Shown here: positions 16,735-24,334 of the stretch, piece after piece | Layout of the letters: each line of letters starts with the position of its first letter | Numbering within the stretch: position 1 is the stretch's first letter | NCBI RefSeq assembly: GCF_013106755.1 | Contig: NZ_WHPF01000004.1 | Coordinates: forward strand, 310,001-374,000 | Length of the DNA stretch: 64,000 nt | Origin: Limnovirga soli | GTDB lineage: Bacteria > Bacteroidota > Bacteroidia > Chitinophagales > Chitinophagaceae | Direction of reading: 5' to 3' | The notes under the pieces: model-generated | The model's database searches: none | Seen by the model: only the letters and a program-made list of their open reading frames with translations | Told to the model about the DNA's origin: nothing | Translations under genes and position numbers: made by a program

Positions 16735-19506
16735 CTATTTAGAAACAATAACCTTCTTTGTAATAATGGTGTTATTACTTAAGTCTGTAATAAGTAGCAT
16801 ATACATGCCACCTGGCAAGTTGCTGGTATTAACCCTGGTACCGGATAATGCTGATGCAGTAGTATTATTTGTCTTCCAAACAATATTGCCCATCATATCT
16901 TTTAATACAGCAGTAAGTTTTGTATTACTATTTGCTGTACCATATTGTATAGTAAATTGGGTGCTTACCGGATTAGGATAGACGGTTACATCTACACCAT
17001 TGCCAAGGGTTTTTGCGCTTACATCGCTGCTGCTGCCATCGTTGTTGGCAGATGCAAACAATACCGCAGTAGTAAAGCTAACCGAATCAGTAAACTTACT
17101 GGTAGCTACTACTTTTCCTACGCTATCAGCTGCTTGTACACGCCAGTTATAGGTAGTGTTCGCGGTAAGACCATTTAGTGTAACAATCCCGGTATTGCCA
17201 ACAGAATTTTTGGTTAACCAGGCACTGTCTCCTGCTTTATGGTATTGTACCACATAAAATTTAGCACAGGTAATAGTAGTAAAGTTTACTTTGGCCGATG
17301 CAGCAGTAATATTGGTAGTGCCGGTAGTTGTTACCGCTGGAACCATATTTATTACGGCAGATTTTCCAAAAGCAGTGCCGGTGGCGCCATCACCAAATGC
17401 TGTTGCAAAATACTGGCCCTGCGGAAGATTTTTAAACTGGAAGTTTTTAGTACTGGTAATGGTAACCGGGCTGCCATACGCTATGCCATAGCGGAACAAC
17501 TGAACTGTATAGGGTGCCTGGCTTTTGCTGCACTTCATTGTAATAGCATTTGTGCTGGTACATGTAGTGGCGGTATCGGCTGCAATTACTTTGATACTGG
17601 CTTTTGTTACCTGAGTAAAAGTATTGCCTAATGAATAGGAAGCAAATTCGTTACCATAATAGGTTTGAACCCTTATCCAATAATAACCTTGCGTTAAACC
17701 TGCCATATTGTATGACCATGAAGCTGCTGAACTGTTTTGATATCCAATATTTCCTGCTGCGGTATCTTTATATACATACAGGCTAATATTATGTGTGCCA
17801 CCGCCATTCAAATGTGGTTCCTGGTTAACGTTAAGCGTAAGTGCACCAGAGCCGGTATAGTTTATTTTATACCAATCTGCACCATCCCTTGATAAATTGT
17901 AATAGAAATTAATATGGCCGGTTACTGCACCATTGGCTGGAATTGTTTTAGCCTGGTAAGGTGCATTATTAGGCTCTGCATCATTTGCGTTTGAGTATAG
18001 CTGTGAATTATTGGTAAGTGTATAAGGTGCAAACTCGCTTGTATAGTAATTATTAATTCTAATAAAGTAAGTGCCGGCCTGTAATCCATCCGTATTTATG
18101 GTGGCAGTTGATGTGGTATTCATGTAATTAAGCTGTGTAGTGCCATCATTATCATACAAATAGCACGATACATTTTGCCCATTATTGCTCGTAAGAGTTA
18201 ACTGCAGGTTTGCATCAGAAGGCAGTGTAAGCTTATACCAGTCAAACCCGTCACGTACCAGGTTGTAATAGTAGCCTGTATGCCCGGTTATAGTGCTGTT
18301 TGCCGCGAAAGTTAAAGCCTGCGCCTTTGTGTCGTTAGGCTCTGTATCATTAGCCTGTGCAGGCAAAAATAAACTATCACTCAGTGTATAGCTCGCAAAT
18401 TCATTACCATAATAGGTATTAACCCGAACATAATAGGTGCCTGCGGCCAATCCATCTCTGTTGGTGCTTAAAGTGCCGGTAGTGTTTCCATTGGTTAGCA
18501 ATGTGGTGCCATCATTATCATATAAATACCAGGAAACATTCTGGCCATTAAATGATTGCATGGTTAGGCGTAAACGGCCATCAGCAACTGTGGTTACTTT
18601 ATACCAGTCAAATGTATCACGTGTTGCTATATAATCGCTGTAGCCAATATGGCCGCTGCGTGAATTATTTAATGGAAGCAATTTGGCTTGTGCCCTAGTA
18701 CCATTCGGTTCTGCATCACTTACAATAGATGGTGTAAATAGACTGTCGCTAAAAGTATATGGTGCAAATTCTGATGAGGTATAATAATTATTTACCCTTA
18801 CATAATAAGTGCCTGCCAGCAGCCCATCGGAATTTGTAATGCCGGTAGATGTGGTATTGCCACTTGCAAGCTGTGTGGTAGCATTGGAAGAATATAAATA
18901 CCATGAAACATTCTGGCCATTCAGCGATTGCATGGTTAATTTAAGTCTGCCATCTACATTGGTGGTTATTTTATACCAGTCAAATGTATCTTTCTGGTTA
19001 TTGTAGTAATAGCCAATATGCCCATTTACCGTGCTGTTTAAGGCAAAAGTAAGCGCCTGTGCAGCGGTGCCATTGGGTTCTGCATCAATGGGTACTGCCG
19101 GTAAGTTTAGTGTATTGGATAGTGTGTAGGTTCCCGTTTCGGTGCCATAAAAACATTGCATCCGAATATAATAAGTGCCCACGGCCAATCCATCTTTACT
19201 CATACTGCCGGTTGAGGTTGTATTATTACTGGTAAGTAAAGTAACGCCATCGTTATCGTATAAATAGGCCGATACGTTCGAACCCGTTCCCGATGTCCAG
19301 GTAATATCCAGCCTCCCATCTTTATTGGTAGTTACTTTCCACCAATCCACTTCCCCTGCGGGGGTAATGGCGCCATTATCGCTGCCATTCAGGGCTAGCG
19401 TATTTGCCTGTGCCCTTGTATCATTTGGCTCCGTTTCGGTTGCGTTGGCAGTACTCCATATAAGGGTACTGCAAAGCAATATCAATTGTAAAAATTGCTG
19501 TTTCAT
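16735..19506 (-). CDS. Secreted protein with five PPC-type repeats, FN3 domain and T9SS sorting domain
   Basis: A 923-residue protein. After a signal peptide (ends ANATE) come five tandem pre-peptidase C-terminal-like repeats of about 115-120 residues, each opening (D/T)(A/T)EPN and carrying a D(W/F)DWYK-like strand and a GTYY(V/I)R strand. Then a beta region, a fibronectin type III-like domain (about 715-800) and a sorting domain from VTVYPNPVS with a final KKVIVSK. No catalytic domain is visible, so it is probably a surface or released binding protein; the ligand is unknown. It has its own terminator. Confidence 0.85.
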   Translation of the reverse strand: MKQQFLQLILLCSTLIWSTANATETEPNDTRAQANTLALNGSDNGAITPAGEVDWWKVTTNKDGRLDITWTSGTGSNVSAYLYDNDGVTLLTSNNTTSTGSMSKDGLAVGTYYIRMQCFYGTETGTYTLSNTLNLPAVPIDAEPNGTAAQALTFALNSTVNGHIGYYYNNQKDTFDWYKITTNVDGRLKLTMQSLNGQNVSWYLYSSNATTQLASGNTTSTGITNSDGLLAGTYYVRVNNYYTSSEFAPYTFSDSLFTPSIVSDAEPNGTRAQAKLLPLNNSRSGHIGYSDYIATRDTFDWYKVTTVADGRLRLTMQSFNGQNVSWYLYDNDGTTLLTNGNTTGTLSTNRDGLAAGTYYVRVNTYYGNEFASYTLSDSLFLPAQANDTEPNDTKAQALTFAANSTITGHTGYYYNLVRDGFDWYKLTLPSDANLQLTLTSNNGQNVSCYLYDNDGTTQLNYMNTTSTATINTDGLQAGTYFIRINNYYTSEFAPYTLTNNSQLYSNANDAEPNNAPYQAKTIPANGAVTGHINFYYNLSRDGADWYKINYTGSGALTLNVNQEPHLNGGGTHNISLYVYKDTAAGNIGYQNSSAASWSYNMAGLTQGYYWIRVQTYYGNEFASYSLGNTFTQVTKASIKVIAADTATTCTSTNAITMKCSKSQAPYTVQLFRYGIAYGSPVTITSTKNFQFKNLPQGQYFATAFGDGATGTAFGKSAVINMVPAVTTTGTTNITAASAKVNFTTITCAKFYVVQYHKAGDSAWLTKNSVGNTGIVTLNGLTANTTYNWRVQAADSVGKVVATSKFTDSVSFTTAVLFASANNDGSSSDVSAKTLGNGVDVTVYPNPVSTQFTIQYGTANSNTKLTAVLKDMMGNIVWKTNNTTASALSGTRVNTSNLPGGMYMLLITDLSNNTIITKKVIVSK

Positions 19507-19666
19507 AAATGCTTTTTTGTGTAAAGTGATAAAAATACTATAGCAGGCTACCTCAGGCAGCTAAAATGTAAACCATTAAAATGTGTGGATATTAGATTGT
19601 ACTTCTTCTATGTTGCGCAAATAAAAGCGATAGGTCAAATGTAAATCAGTATCTACGCAAAGTCAA

Positions 19667-19682
19667 TACCCAAATTTGGGTA
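19667..19682. promoter_or_regulatory. Perfect palindrome TACCCAAATTTGGGTA, possible operator
   Basis: A 16-base perfect dyad about 160 bases upstream of the PPC-repeat gene start. This is the size of a dimeric regulator site; there is no T-tract, so it is not a terminator. The regulator is unknown. Confidence 0.4.
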
Positions 19683-19700
19683 AATTTTATTGGTAGGGCT

Positions 19701-19725
19701 ATAACCCTTTGTGGTAAAGGGTTAT
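19701..19725. other. Perfect hairpin, 10-base stem
   Basis: ATAACCCTTT / AAAGGGTTAT with a five-base loop GTGGT and no T-tract. Next to the 16-base palindrome. Role unknown. Confidence 0.45.
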
Positions 19726-19793
19726 GCAAACATAGCTGGCCGGCCTTTTATCTTTATTTAATCGTAGCCCGGCTGCAAGGTATTAATTAGGCA

Positions 19794-19816
19794 CCGCTTA
19801 CGTCGCACTCTTGTGC
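19794..19816 (-). repeat. Dispersed extragenic repeat, copy 10 (core A, one change, -)
   Basis: CCGCTTACGTCGCACTCTTGTGC: ACG in place of the usual GCG. With copy 11 it brackets the two orphan genes at 20-21.3 kb in opposite orientation. Confidence 0.83.
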
Positions 19817-20001
19817 GTTTGATTGTTTATGCAGCTTAGCCAAAGGCGTAACTATAAACGTTTAGGCCTTCACCCTTAATTTGATTCAGGTTCTCCTGAT
19901 GTGCGTGTAATGTGATGCTTTGGTTGATGCTTGCATTTGATATGGCACAAGTACGCTATGCTGCATATGCTTGGCCGCATACTTGAGCCAGGATGTGGGA
20001 G

Positions 20002-20379
20002 TCATTTCTTAAACTTCAAAAATTCGGAAGTTCCATCTTCTGATTCAAGAATTAAAGTGTCATTTTTGAAAATTACTTTAGCAGCATAAATCCAATCTGG
20101 ATAGATGATTTTTATGGAGTCATCATTCAGGACATATTTATATGATTTGAATTGATCCACATAATAAACTGAATCGGATTTGATTATAAAAGTGGCATTC
20201 TCGGATGATCCATCAGACCAAATACCAAGCAGTTTGTTGTTTGCTTGTTTAATTGGATCAATTTTGACTGGTACTATTTTCGAGGTGTCTTGTCTTTCAT
20301 TTCCAGCTTTGGAATCTTGCAAATTATTGCATCCCAAAAGTAGCATAGCAATCAGTAAAGAAAATGTTGTGTATTTCAC
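20002..20379 (-). CDS. Small lipoprotein of unknown function (orphan gene 1)
   Basis: A 125-residue lipoprotein using a GTG start at 20379: (V)KYTTFSLLIAMLLLGCNN gives an ideal lipobox (LLGC). The frame extends upstream to 20496, but that stretch contains the promoter module, so it is not coding. The mature part contains LLGIWSDGSSENATFIIKSD and later short beta-rich repeats, reminiscent of small lipocalin-like lipoproteins. No function can be given. Base composition is more AT-rich than the flanking genes. Neighbour gene 20506-21249 has the same promoter module. Confidence 0.7.
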   Translation of the reverse strand: MKYTTFSLLIAMLLLGCNNLQDSKAGNERQDTSKIVPVKIDPIKQANNKLLGIWSDGSSENATFIIKSDSVYYVDQFKSYKYVLNDDSIKIIYPDWIYAAKVIFKNDTLILESEDGTSEFLKFKK

Positions 20380-20398
20380 AAGGATTGTAATTGTGTTC

Positions 20399-20455
20399 AA
20401 CTCAAAAATAGCAGAACTAATTACCCTTTCCAAAAAATTGCATTCTTCTGCCGCT
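20399..20455 (-). repeat. Promoter-bearing repeat module, copy 1
   Basis: Aligns with 21264-21317: AACTCAAAAATAGC-GAACTAA-TA-CCTT then an A-rich run and TGCCGCT are shared. It sits 20 bases upstream of the GTG start of the orphan lipoprotein. Confidence 0.8.
20403..20434 (-). promoter_or_regulatory. Bacteroidota-type promoter of orphan gene 1
   Basis: On the minus strand TTTG (20434-20431), 20-base spacer, TATTTTTG (20410-20403): an exact -33/-7 pair. Predicted leader about 18 bases. Confidence 0.75.
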
Positions 20456-20505
20456 TTTGTTAGCAAGGGGTGAAATCTCCCTTGAATACGCGACAACCAA
20501 GCGTA

Positions 20506-21249
20506 TTATTTTCTGTCATAATCTGCTGGCTTCGTTTGCCCAAAGTCCTTCATTTTTTGTCTTGATATTTTGTTAGTTATTTTAAAATTGTCTCGATTCA
20601 AAAACTGAATAAGAATGGGGTAATTGTATTTATTGTTTGTGCTTACGAAGTCATTTTTTTTAAAGTTGAAAAGATTGAATGACCAATAACTATGGTATTG
20701 ATAACTTGTAAGTGTCATTGTTATTACTTCATAATTTCCGTCACCATTGAAATCTCTTTCGGGTCTGTTGTCGCTCATTTTGTCCATGAAAGAAATCTTT
20801 ATAAAGTTCTTGTCCTTTTGTTGAAATAAATATATAACCCTTGTGTTTAAGGAAGCTGTTCCATTACCCATGTAGGGAACAATTAACTTAATGTCTTGAA
20901 GATTGTCACCATTTACATCTGCAAGCATAATGGGTTCAAACAGATTTGTTTCATAAAATAACATCGGTTCAAAAAATCGTTGTATTTGCTTGCCATTTTT
21001 AAATACAGTTATATATGAACTGTCCCACTTGCCAGCGAAAGATGTAAGCACTAACGTTAAACTATCTATTTTGTCATAGAACTTTGGTATTGTCAAAATA
21101 AATTCTGTCTTTTTTTCCTTCCCGTTTGTATTGTAAACTTTCCAATCTTTATATACCTTGTATTTAATTGCGGGATATTTTTCAAACGGATATTGTCCAA
21201 ATGAATTTAAGGTAAATGTCAATAAATATAGTATTATGAAGTTGCGCAT
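20506..21249 (-). CDS. Exported protein with FG-GAP-like calcium loops (orphan gene 2)
   Basis: A 247-residue protein. The ATG at 21249 gives MRNFIILYLLTFTLNSFGQ, a good signal peptide; the ATG at 21270 would add seven residues overlapping the promoter module. Two acidic loops, DVNGDNLQDI near residue 110 and DFNGDGNYEV near residue 160, look like the calcium loops of FG-GAP/VCBS repeats. The rest is beta-rich and unrecognised. Periplasmic or surface location is inferred. Lower GC than neighbours and no operon partner except orphan gene 1, which suggests accessory DNA. Confidence 0.7.
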   Translation of the reverse strand: MRNFIILYLLTFTLNSFGQYPFEKYPAIKYKVYKDWKVYNTNGKEKKTEFILTIPKFYDKIDSLTLVLTSFAGKWDSSYITVFKNGKQIQRFFEPMLFYETNLFEPIMLADVNGDNLQDIKLIVPYMGNGTASLNTRVIYLFQQKDKNFIKISFMDKMSDNRPERDFNGDGNYEVITMTLTSYQYHSYWSFNLFNFKKNDFVSTNNKYNYPILIQFLNRDNFKITNKISRQKMKDFGQTKPADYDRK

Positions 21250-21263
21250 AGAGTATTGCTGCA

Positions 21264-21317
21264 AACTCAAAAATAGCCGAACTAAGTAGCCTTACAAAAA
21301 AAATGTATCCTGCCGCT
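21264..21317 (-). repeat. Promoter-bearing repeat module, copy 2
   Basis: Second copy of the module at 20399-20455, located 15 bases upstream of the ATG of orphan gene 2. Confidence 0.8.
21268..21298 (-). promoter_or_regulatory. Bacteroidota-type promoter of orphan gene 2
   Basis: On the minus strand TTTG (21298-21295), 19-base spacer, TATTTTTG (21275-21268). Predicted leader about 12 bases. Confidence 0.75.
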
Positions 21318-21386
21318 GTTTTACCTTTCGCTAATAGTTTCAGCTTCTTTGGTTGCTTTGGTAAAAGCCCAATAAATAATCAAACC

Positions 21387-21412
21387 GTTCAAGTGAGTGA
21401 CACAAGTAAAGC
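21387..21412 (+). repeat. Dispersed extragenic repeat, copy 11 (core C, +)
   Basis: Variant core GTTCAAGTGAGTGACACAAG, followed by the constant TAAAGC. The flanks match core A copies while the centre differs. Confidence 0.8.
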
Positions 21413-21449
21413 TGAATAGCATTACTAACGCCGGCTACATAATTGGCTT

Positions 21450-22049
21450 TTAAGAAATGAGTTTGCGTTGTTTGGCAAATTCAATGAGGGAGGCTTCGCT
21501 TTTGGTGTTGGTTTTGCGGTATATGTTTTTGCGGTGGGTTTCTACGGTGCGCTCACTAATAAAAAGTTCGTCGGCAATTTGTTTGTTGCGGTAATGCTTT
21601 ACAATGCATTCTATAATTTGTATTTCGCGGGTGCTTAGGTTGATGTCTTCGTTACCGCTTCTTATTTTTTTAAATATTTCGTATTGCTGTAAAATAGGCG
21701 CTGCAAAATATTGCCCGCCGTTTACAATGGTTTCTATGGCAAGGATGAGTTCTTTTTGTCCGGATGCTTTTGGTATATAGCCATCTACTTTTGCTTCTTC
21801 CAGCATTTTTGCAATGGTGGCACCTTCCTCGCTCATGGAGAGGGCCAGGATTTTTATATTGGGCAGGTTGGCTTTTACCTGCTGTGAGAGCTGAAAACCA
21901 TTCATACCATTGGGCATGGTAATATCGGTTAGCAGTACATCGATGGGCGTGGAACTTAATTGCTGCAGCATGCTTTCAGCTGTATTGGCTTCGGCTGCAA
22001 TGTTAAAGCTGGCATGGTTTTGCAGTAATAGTTTTAAACCATCTATCAC
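21450..22049 (-). CDS. NarL/LuxR-family response regulator
   Basis: Receiver domain with phospho-acceptor Asp in LLTDITMPNG and the conserved Lys in YIPKASG, then a LuxR-type HTH (LSTREIQIIECIVKHY ... ERTVETHRKNIYRKT). The conventional start here is a GTG at 22049, but that lies downstream of the acidic pocket. The in-frame upstream codons read TIRLAIVDDHQIVIDG, so the real protein must begin earlier. No ATG, GTG or TTG exists between that sequence and an in-frame TAA at 22115. It is directly downstream of the sensor kinase gene (22121-24106), with which it forms a two-component pair. Confidence 0.88.
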   Translation of the reverse strand: MIDGLKLLLQNHASFNIAAEANTAESMLQQLSSTPIDVLLTDITMPNGMNGFQLSQQVKANLPNIKILALSMSEEGATIAKMLEEAKVDGYIPKASGQKELILAIETIVNGGQYFAAPILQQYEIFKKIRSGNEDINLSTREIQIIECIVKHYRNKQIADELFISERTVETHRKNIYRKTNTKSEASLIEFAKQRKLIS

Positions 22050-22120
22050 AATTTGATGATCGTCTACAATGGCAAGGCGGATGGTATGTTGGCTACTGCT
22101 GATAAGCTGTTTTTATTGTT

Positions 22121-24106
22121 TTATTGTTGATGTAAGGGAATATAAAAAGCAATCATGGTGCCATTGCCAGGGGTGCTGTTAATGTCTACCTTACCATTTA
22201 AATATAATATTCTTGACTGTATATTTTTTAGTCCGTTGCTATTTACCAGATTAGGGTTATTGATGTTAAAGCCAATGCCATTGTCTTCCAGGGTAATATC
22301 CAGTTCATTGTTTTCGGCGTTAACAGTTACGTGAAGTTTGGTGGCTTGTGCATGCTTTAATACATTTTGCACACATTCCTGTACCACGCGATATACCATT
22401 AGGGCGGTGTTTTCTTCAATGAAAGTGAAGTTGCCGCTGGCGTTGTAATATATGTGCAGGGTGGGGCTTACTATTTTATCCAGGAAATTTTTAATCGTAT
22501 CTGCCAGACCTGTTAGGGCAAAGTCCTGCGGCATCATGCTATGGCTAAGGTCGCGTACTTCGGCAGTAGATTCTTCCAGCAGGGTGCTGATATTGTTATA
22601 AATTTTTTGGCCGGGCTCCTGCAGTTGCAGTTGGTTGGCCAGGGCTTCCAGATTTAATTTAGCAACCACCATTTTTTGGGCAACACTATCGTGTAAGTCG
22701 CCGGCTATACGTTTGCGTTCTTCTTCTTCTGCCTGCATTACAGCCTGGGTAATTTTTCGTTTCTGCTCTATTTCCATAGCCTGCAAATGAAGGGCCTGGC
22801 TTTTTTTTCGGTTTTGAAAAAAGGCGAGGCCAAAAAGCAAGGTAGCTGCCAGAATGCCTATAATGCTATAAATAAAATAGTTCTTCTTGGCAATATCGTA
22901 TTGCTGCTGAATAATGGTATTTTCTTTTTTCTGCACCTCGTATTTGGTTTGCATTTCGGCAAGTGCTTCGGCAGAATTTTTTTTGTACAGGGAATCCTTA
23001 AGTACGATTAAAGTATCTAATGTATTACTGTATAGTTGATAATTGCCGGCGGCCTTATAGTTTTCTGCCAGTGCAGTAAATAGTATGGGCAGTTTAACGT
23101 ACATATTATTTTGGTGCGCCATAGCAATACCTTCTTTTAGCAGGGCAATGCCTTTATCTGTTTCATGAATAGTAGCATAAAAAGAACCAATTTGAAAAAT
23201 ATCCGAAACAATATAAAAGGGATCTCCAATTAACCTCCTGATACGCAAGCCTTCCTCTAAAAGCTGTTCTGATTTTGCCTGGCTGGAGCCATCACTGTAA
23301 ATACCGGCATAAATAAAATAGGCGTTGGCCTGAAAGGTAAGGTCGTCTTTCTTTTTGGCAAGTTCGATAGCTAGTTTACAAAATATTTCTGCCGAATCGT
23401 TTTTATACAGATTATTGTATACTGCAGCAATATTGGAATAGAGGGAAGGCTGGCGTTTTTCCATGGCAATTGTTTTTTCCATGGCCACTGCATCCAAAAA
23501 CCAGTTAAGTGCATTGCGGTATTGCTCAATTTCCATATAGGCCCAGCCGATACCAATTTTGGCCCTTATTTGTGTGAGGTAATCATTGGATTGTTCGGCA
23601 GCATGTAATAGTTCTAAGCCATTATTAATGGCTTCTTTTTGCTTATCTGACCTTACCAGTATATTGGTTTTTAAAATAAGAAAACGGTACCTGAGCGGAA
23701 CATCTTCTTTTTTATTAAGCACATTAATGGCACTGTCTATGATGGCAGCGGCAACAGGCAATTTACTGGTTTTTGTAAAATAAGTAGCCCTGTAAAAGGC
23801 AGTTTGAATTTGACCCAGCCTGTTATTGGTGCTGCTGGCAAGACTATAGGCTTTGGCGGTATATAAATTCAGGGAATCCAGATTAATAGAATTTACCTGA
23901 TCGCATAAGGCAAATAATGTTTGTAACTGCTGTTCTTTATTAACGGAGGTATAATATACGTTGCGAAGGCTATCTACTTTTTTTGTTTGCGCCTGACCTG
24001 GTGCGCACACAAAACAGGCGAAGCATACAAGTATAGGTAGCTTTTTAAATGGGCTTACTTGTTTTGCTAAGGATGAAAAAATGACAATTACTTGGTTGAT
24101 AATCAT
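22121..24106 (-). CDS. TPR-containing NarL-type sensor histidine kinase
   Basis: A 661-residue kinase. The N-terminus has a signal or anchor segment and then tetratricopeptide-like helices (about 45-390) in a predicted periplasmic region. A transmembrane helix lies near residue 415 (YFIYSIIGILAATLLFGLAF), followed by a coiled linker and a HisKA_3 box (EEERKRIAGDLHDSVAQKM, phospho-His near residue 473). The HATPase domain has DNGIGFN and GNGTMIAFYIPLH at the C-terminus. It phosphorylates the adjacent NarL-type regulator. The signal is unknown. The upstream start is not certain, but the hydrophobic N-terminus is sensible. Confidence 0.92.
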   Translation of the reverse strand: MIINQVIVIFSSLAKQVSPFKKLPILVCFACFVCAPGQAQTKKVDSLRNVYYTSVNKEQQLQTLFALCDQVNSINLDSLNLYTAKAYSLASSTNNRLGQIQTAFYRATYFTKTSKLPVAAAIIDSAINVLNKKEDVPLRYRFLILKTNILVRSDKQKEAINNGLELLHAAEQSNDYLTQIRAKIGIGWAYMEIEQYRNALNWFLDAVAMEKTIAMEKRQPSLYSNIAAVYNNLYKNDSAEIFCKLAIELAKKKDDLTFQANAYFIYAGIYSDGSSQAKSEQLLEEGLRIRRLIGDPFYIVSDIFQIGSFYATIHETDKGIALLKEGIAMAHQNNMYVKLPILFTALAENYKAAGNYQLYSNTLDTLIVLKDSLYKKNSAEALAEMQTKYEVQKKENTIIQQQYDIAKKNYFIYSIIGILAATLLFGLAFFQNRKKSQALHLQAMEIEQKRKITQAVMQAEEEERKRIAGDLHDSVAQKMVVAKLNLEALANQLQLQEPGQKIYNNISTLLEESTAEVRDLSHSMMPQDFALTGLADTIKNFLDKIVSPTLHIYYNASGNFTFIEENTALMVYRVVQECVQNVLKHAQATKLHVTVNAENNELDITLEDNGIGFNINNPNLVNSNGLKNIQSRILYLNGKVDINSTPGNGTMIAFYIPLHQQ

Positions 24107-24334
24107 ATGAATACTTCTAAATTAAACAAACACAACAATGTTTTAGCGCTTATTAAATGGTTTATGCCAAATTTAATGTAAGAATAATTACATAAAAGTT
24201 GCAGGATAGTTTGCCTATGCAAATTATAATTAGGGTGGAATGGAAATCGAACTGGAGCCCAATAACAAAAAAATAGGAGCTAATAAGTATTCCACATTGT
24301 GCGGGAAATTGAATTAAAATTGCAAAATTTGCCT

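Larger units (their letters stand above)
19507..20001. other. Intergenic gap upstream of the PPC-repeat gene
   Basis: 495 bases with no credible gene. It holds a perfect 16-base palindrome (19667-19682), a perfect 10-base-stem hairpin (19701-19725) and repeat copy 10. Confidence 0.6.

Noticed and set aside
16563-16748. 61-codon minus-strand frame after the PPC gene
   Set aside because: It contains a terminator and repeat copy 9, so it is downstream DNA of the PPC gene.
20399-21317. Promoter modules considered as integron attC sites
   Set aside because: I could not find convincing R box pairs (GTTRRRY / RYYYAAC) around the modules by eye; left as a check, not a claim.
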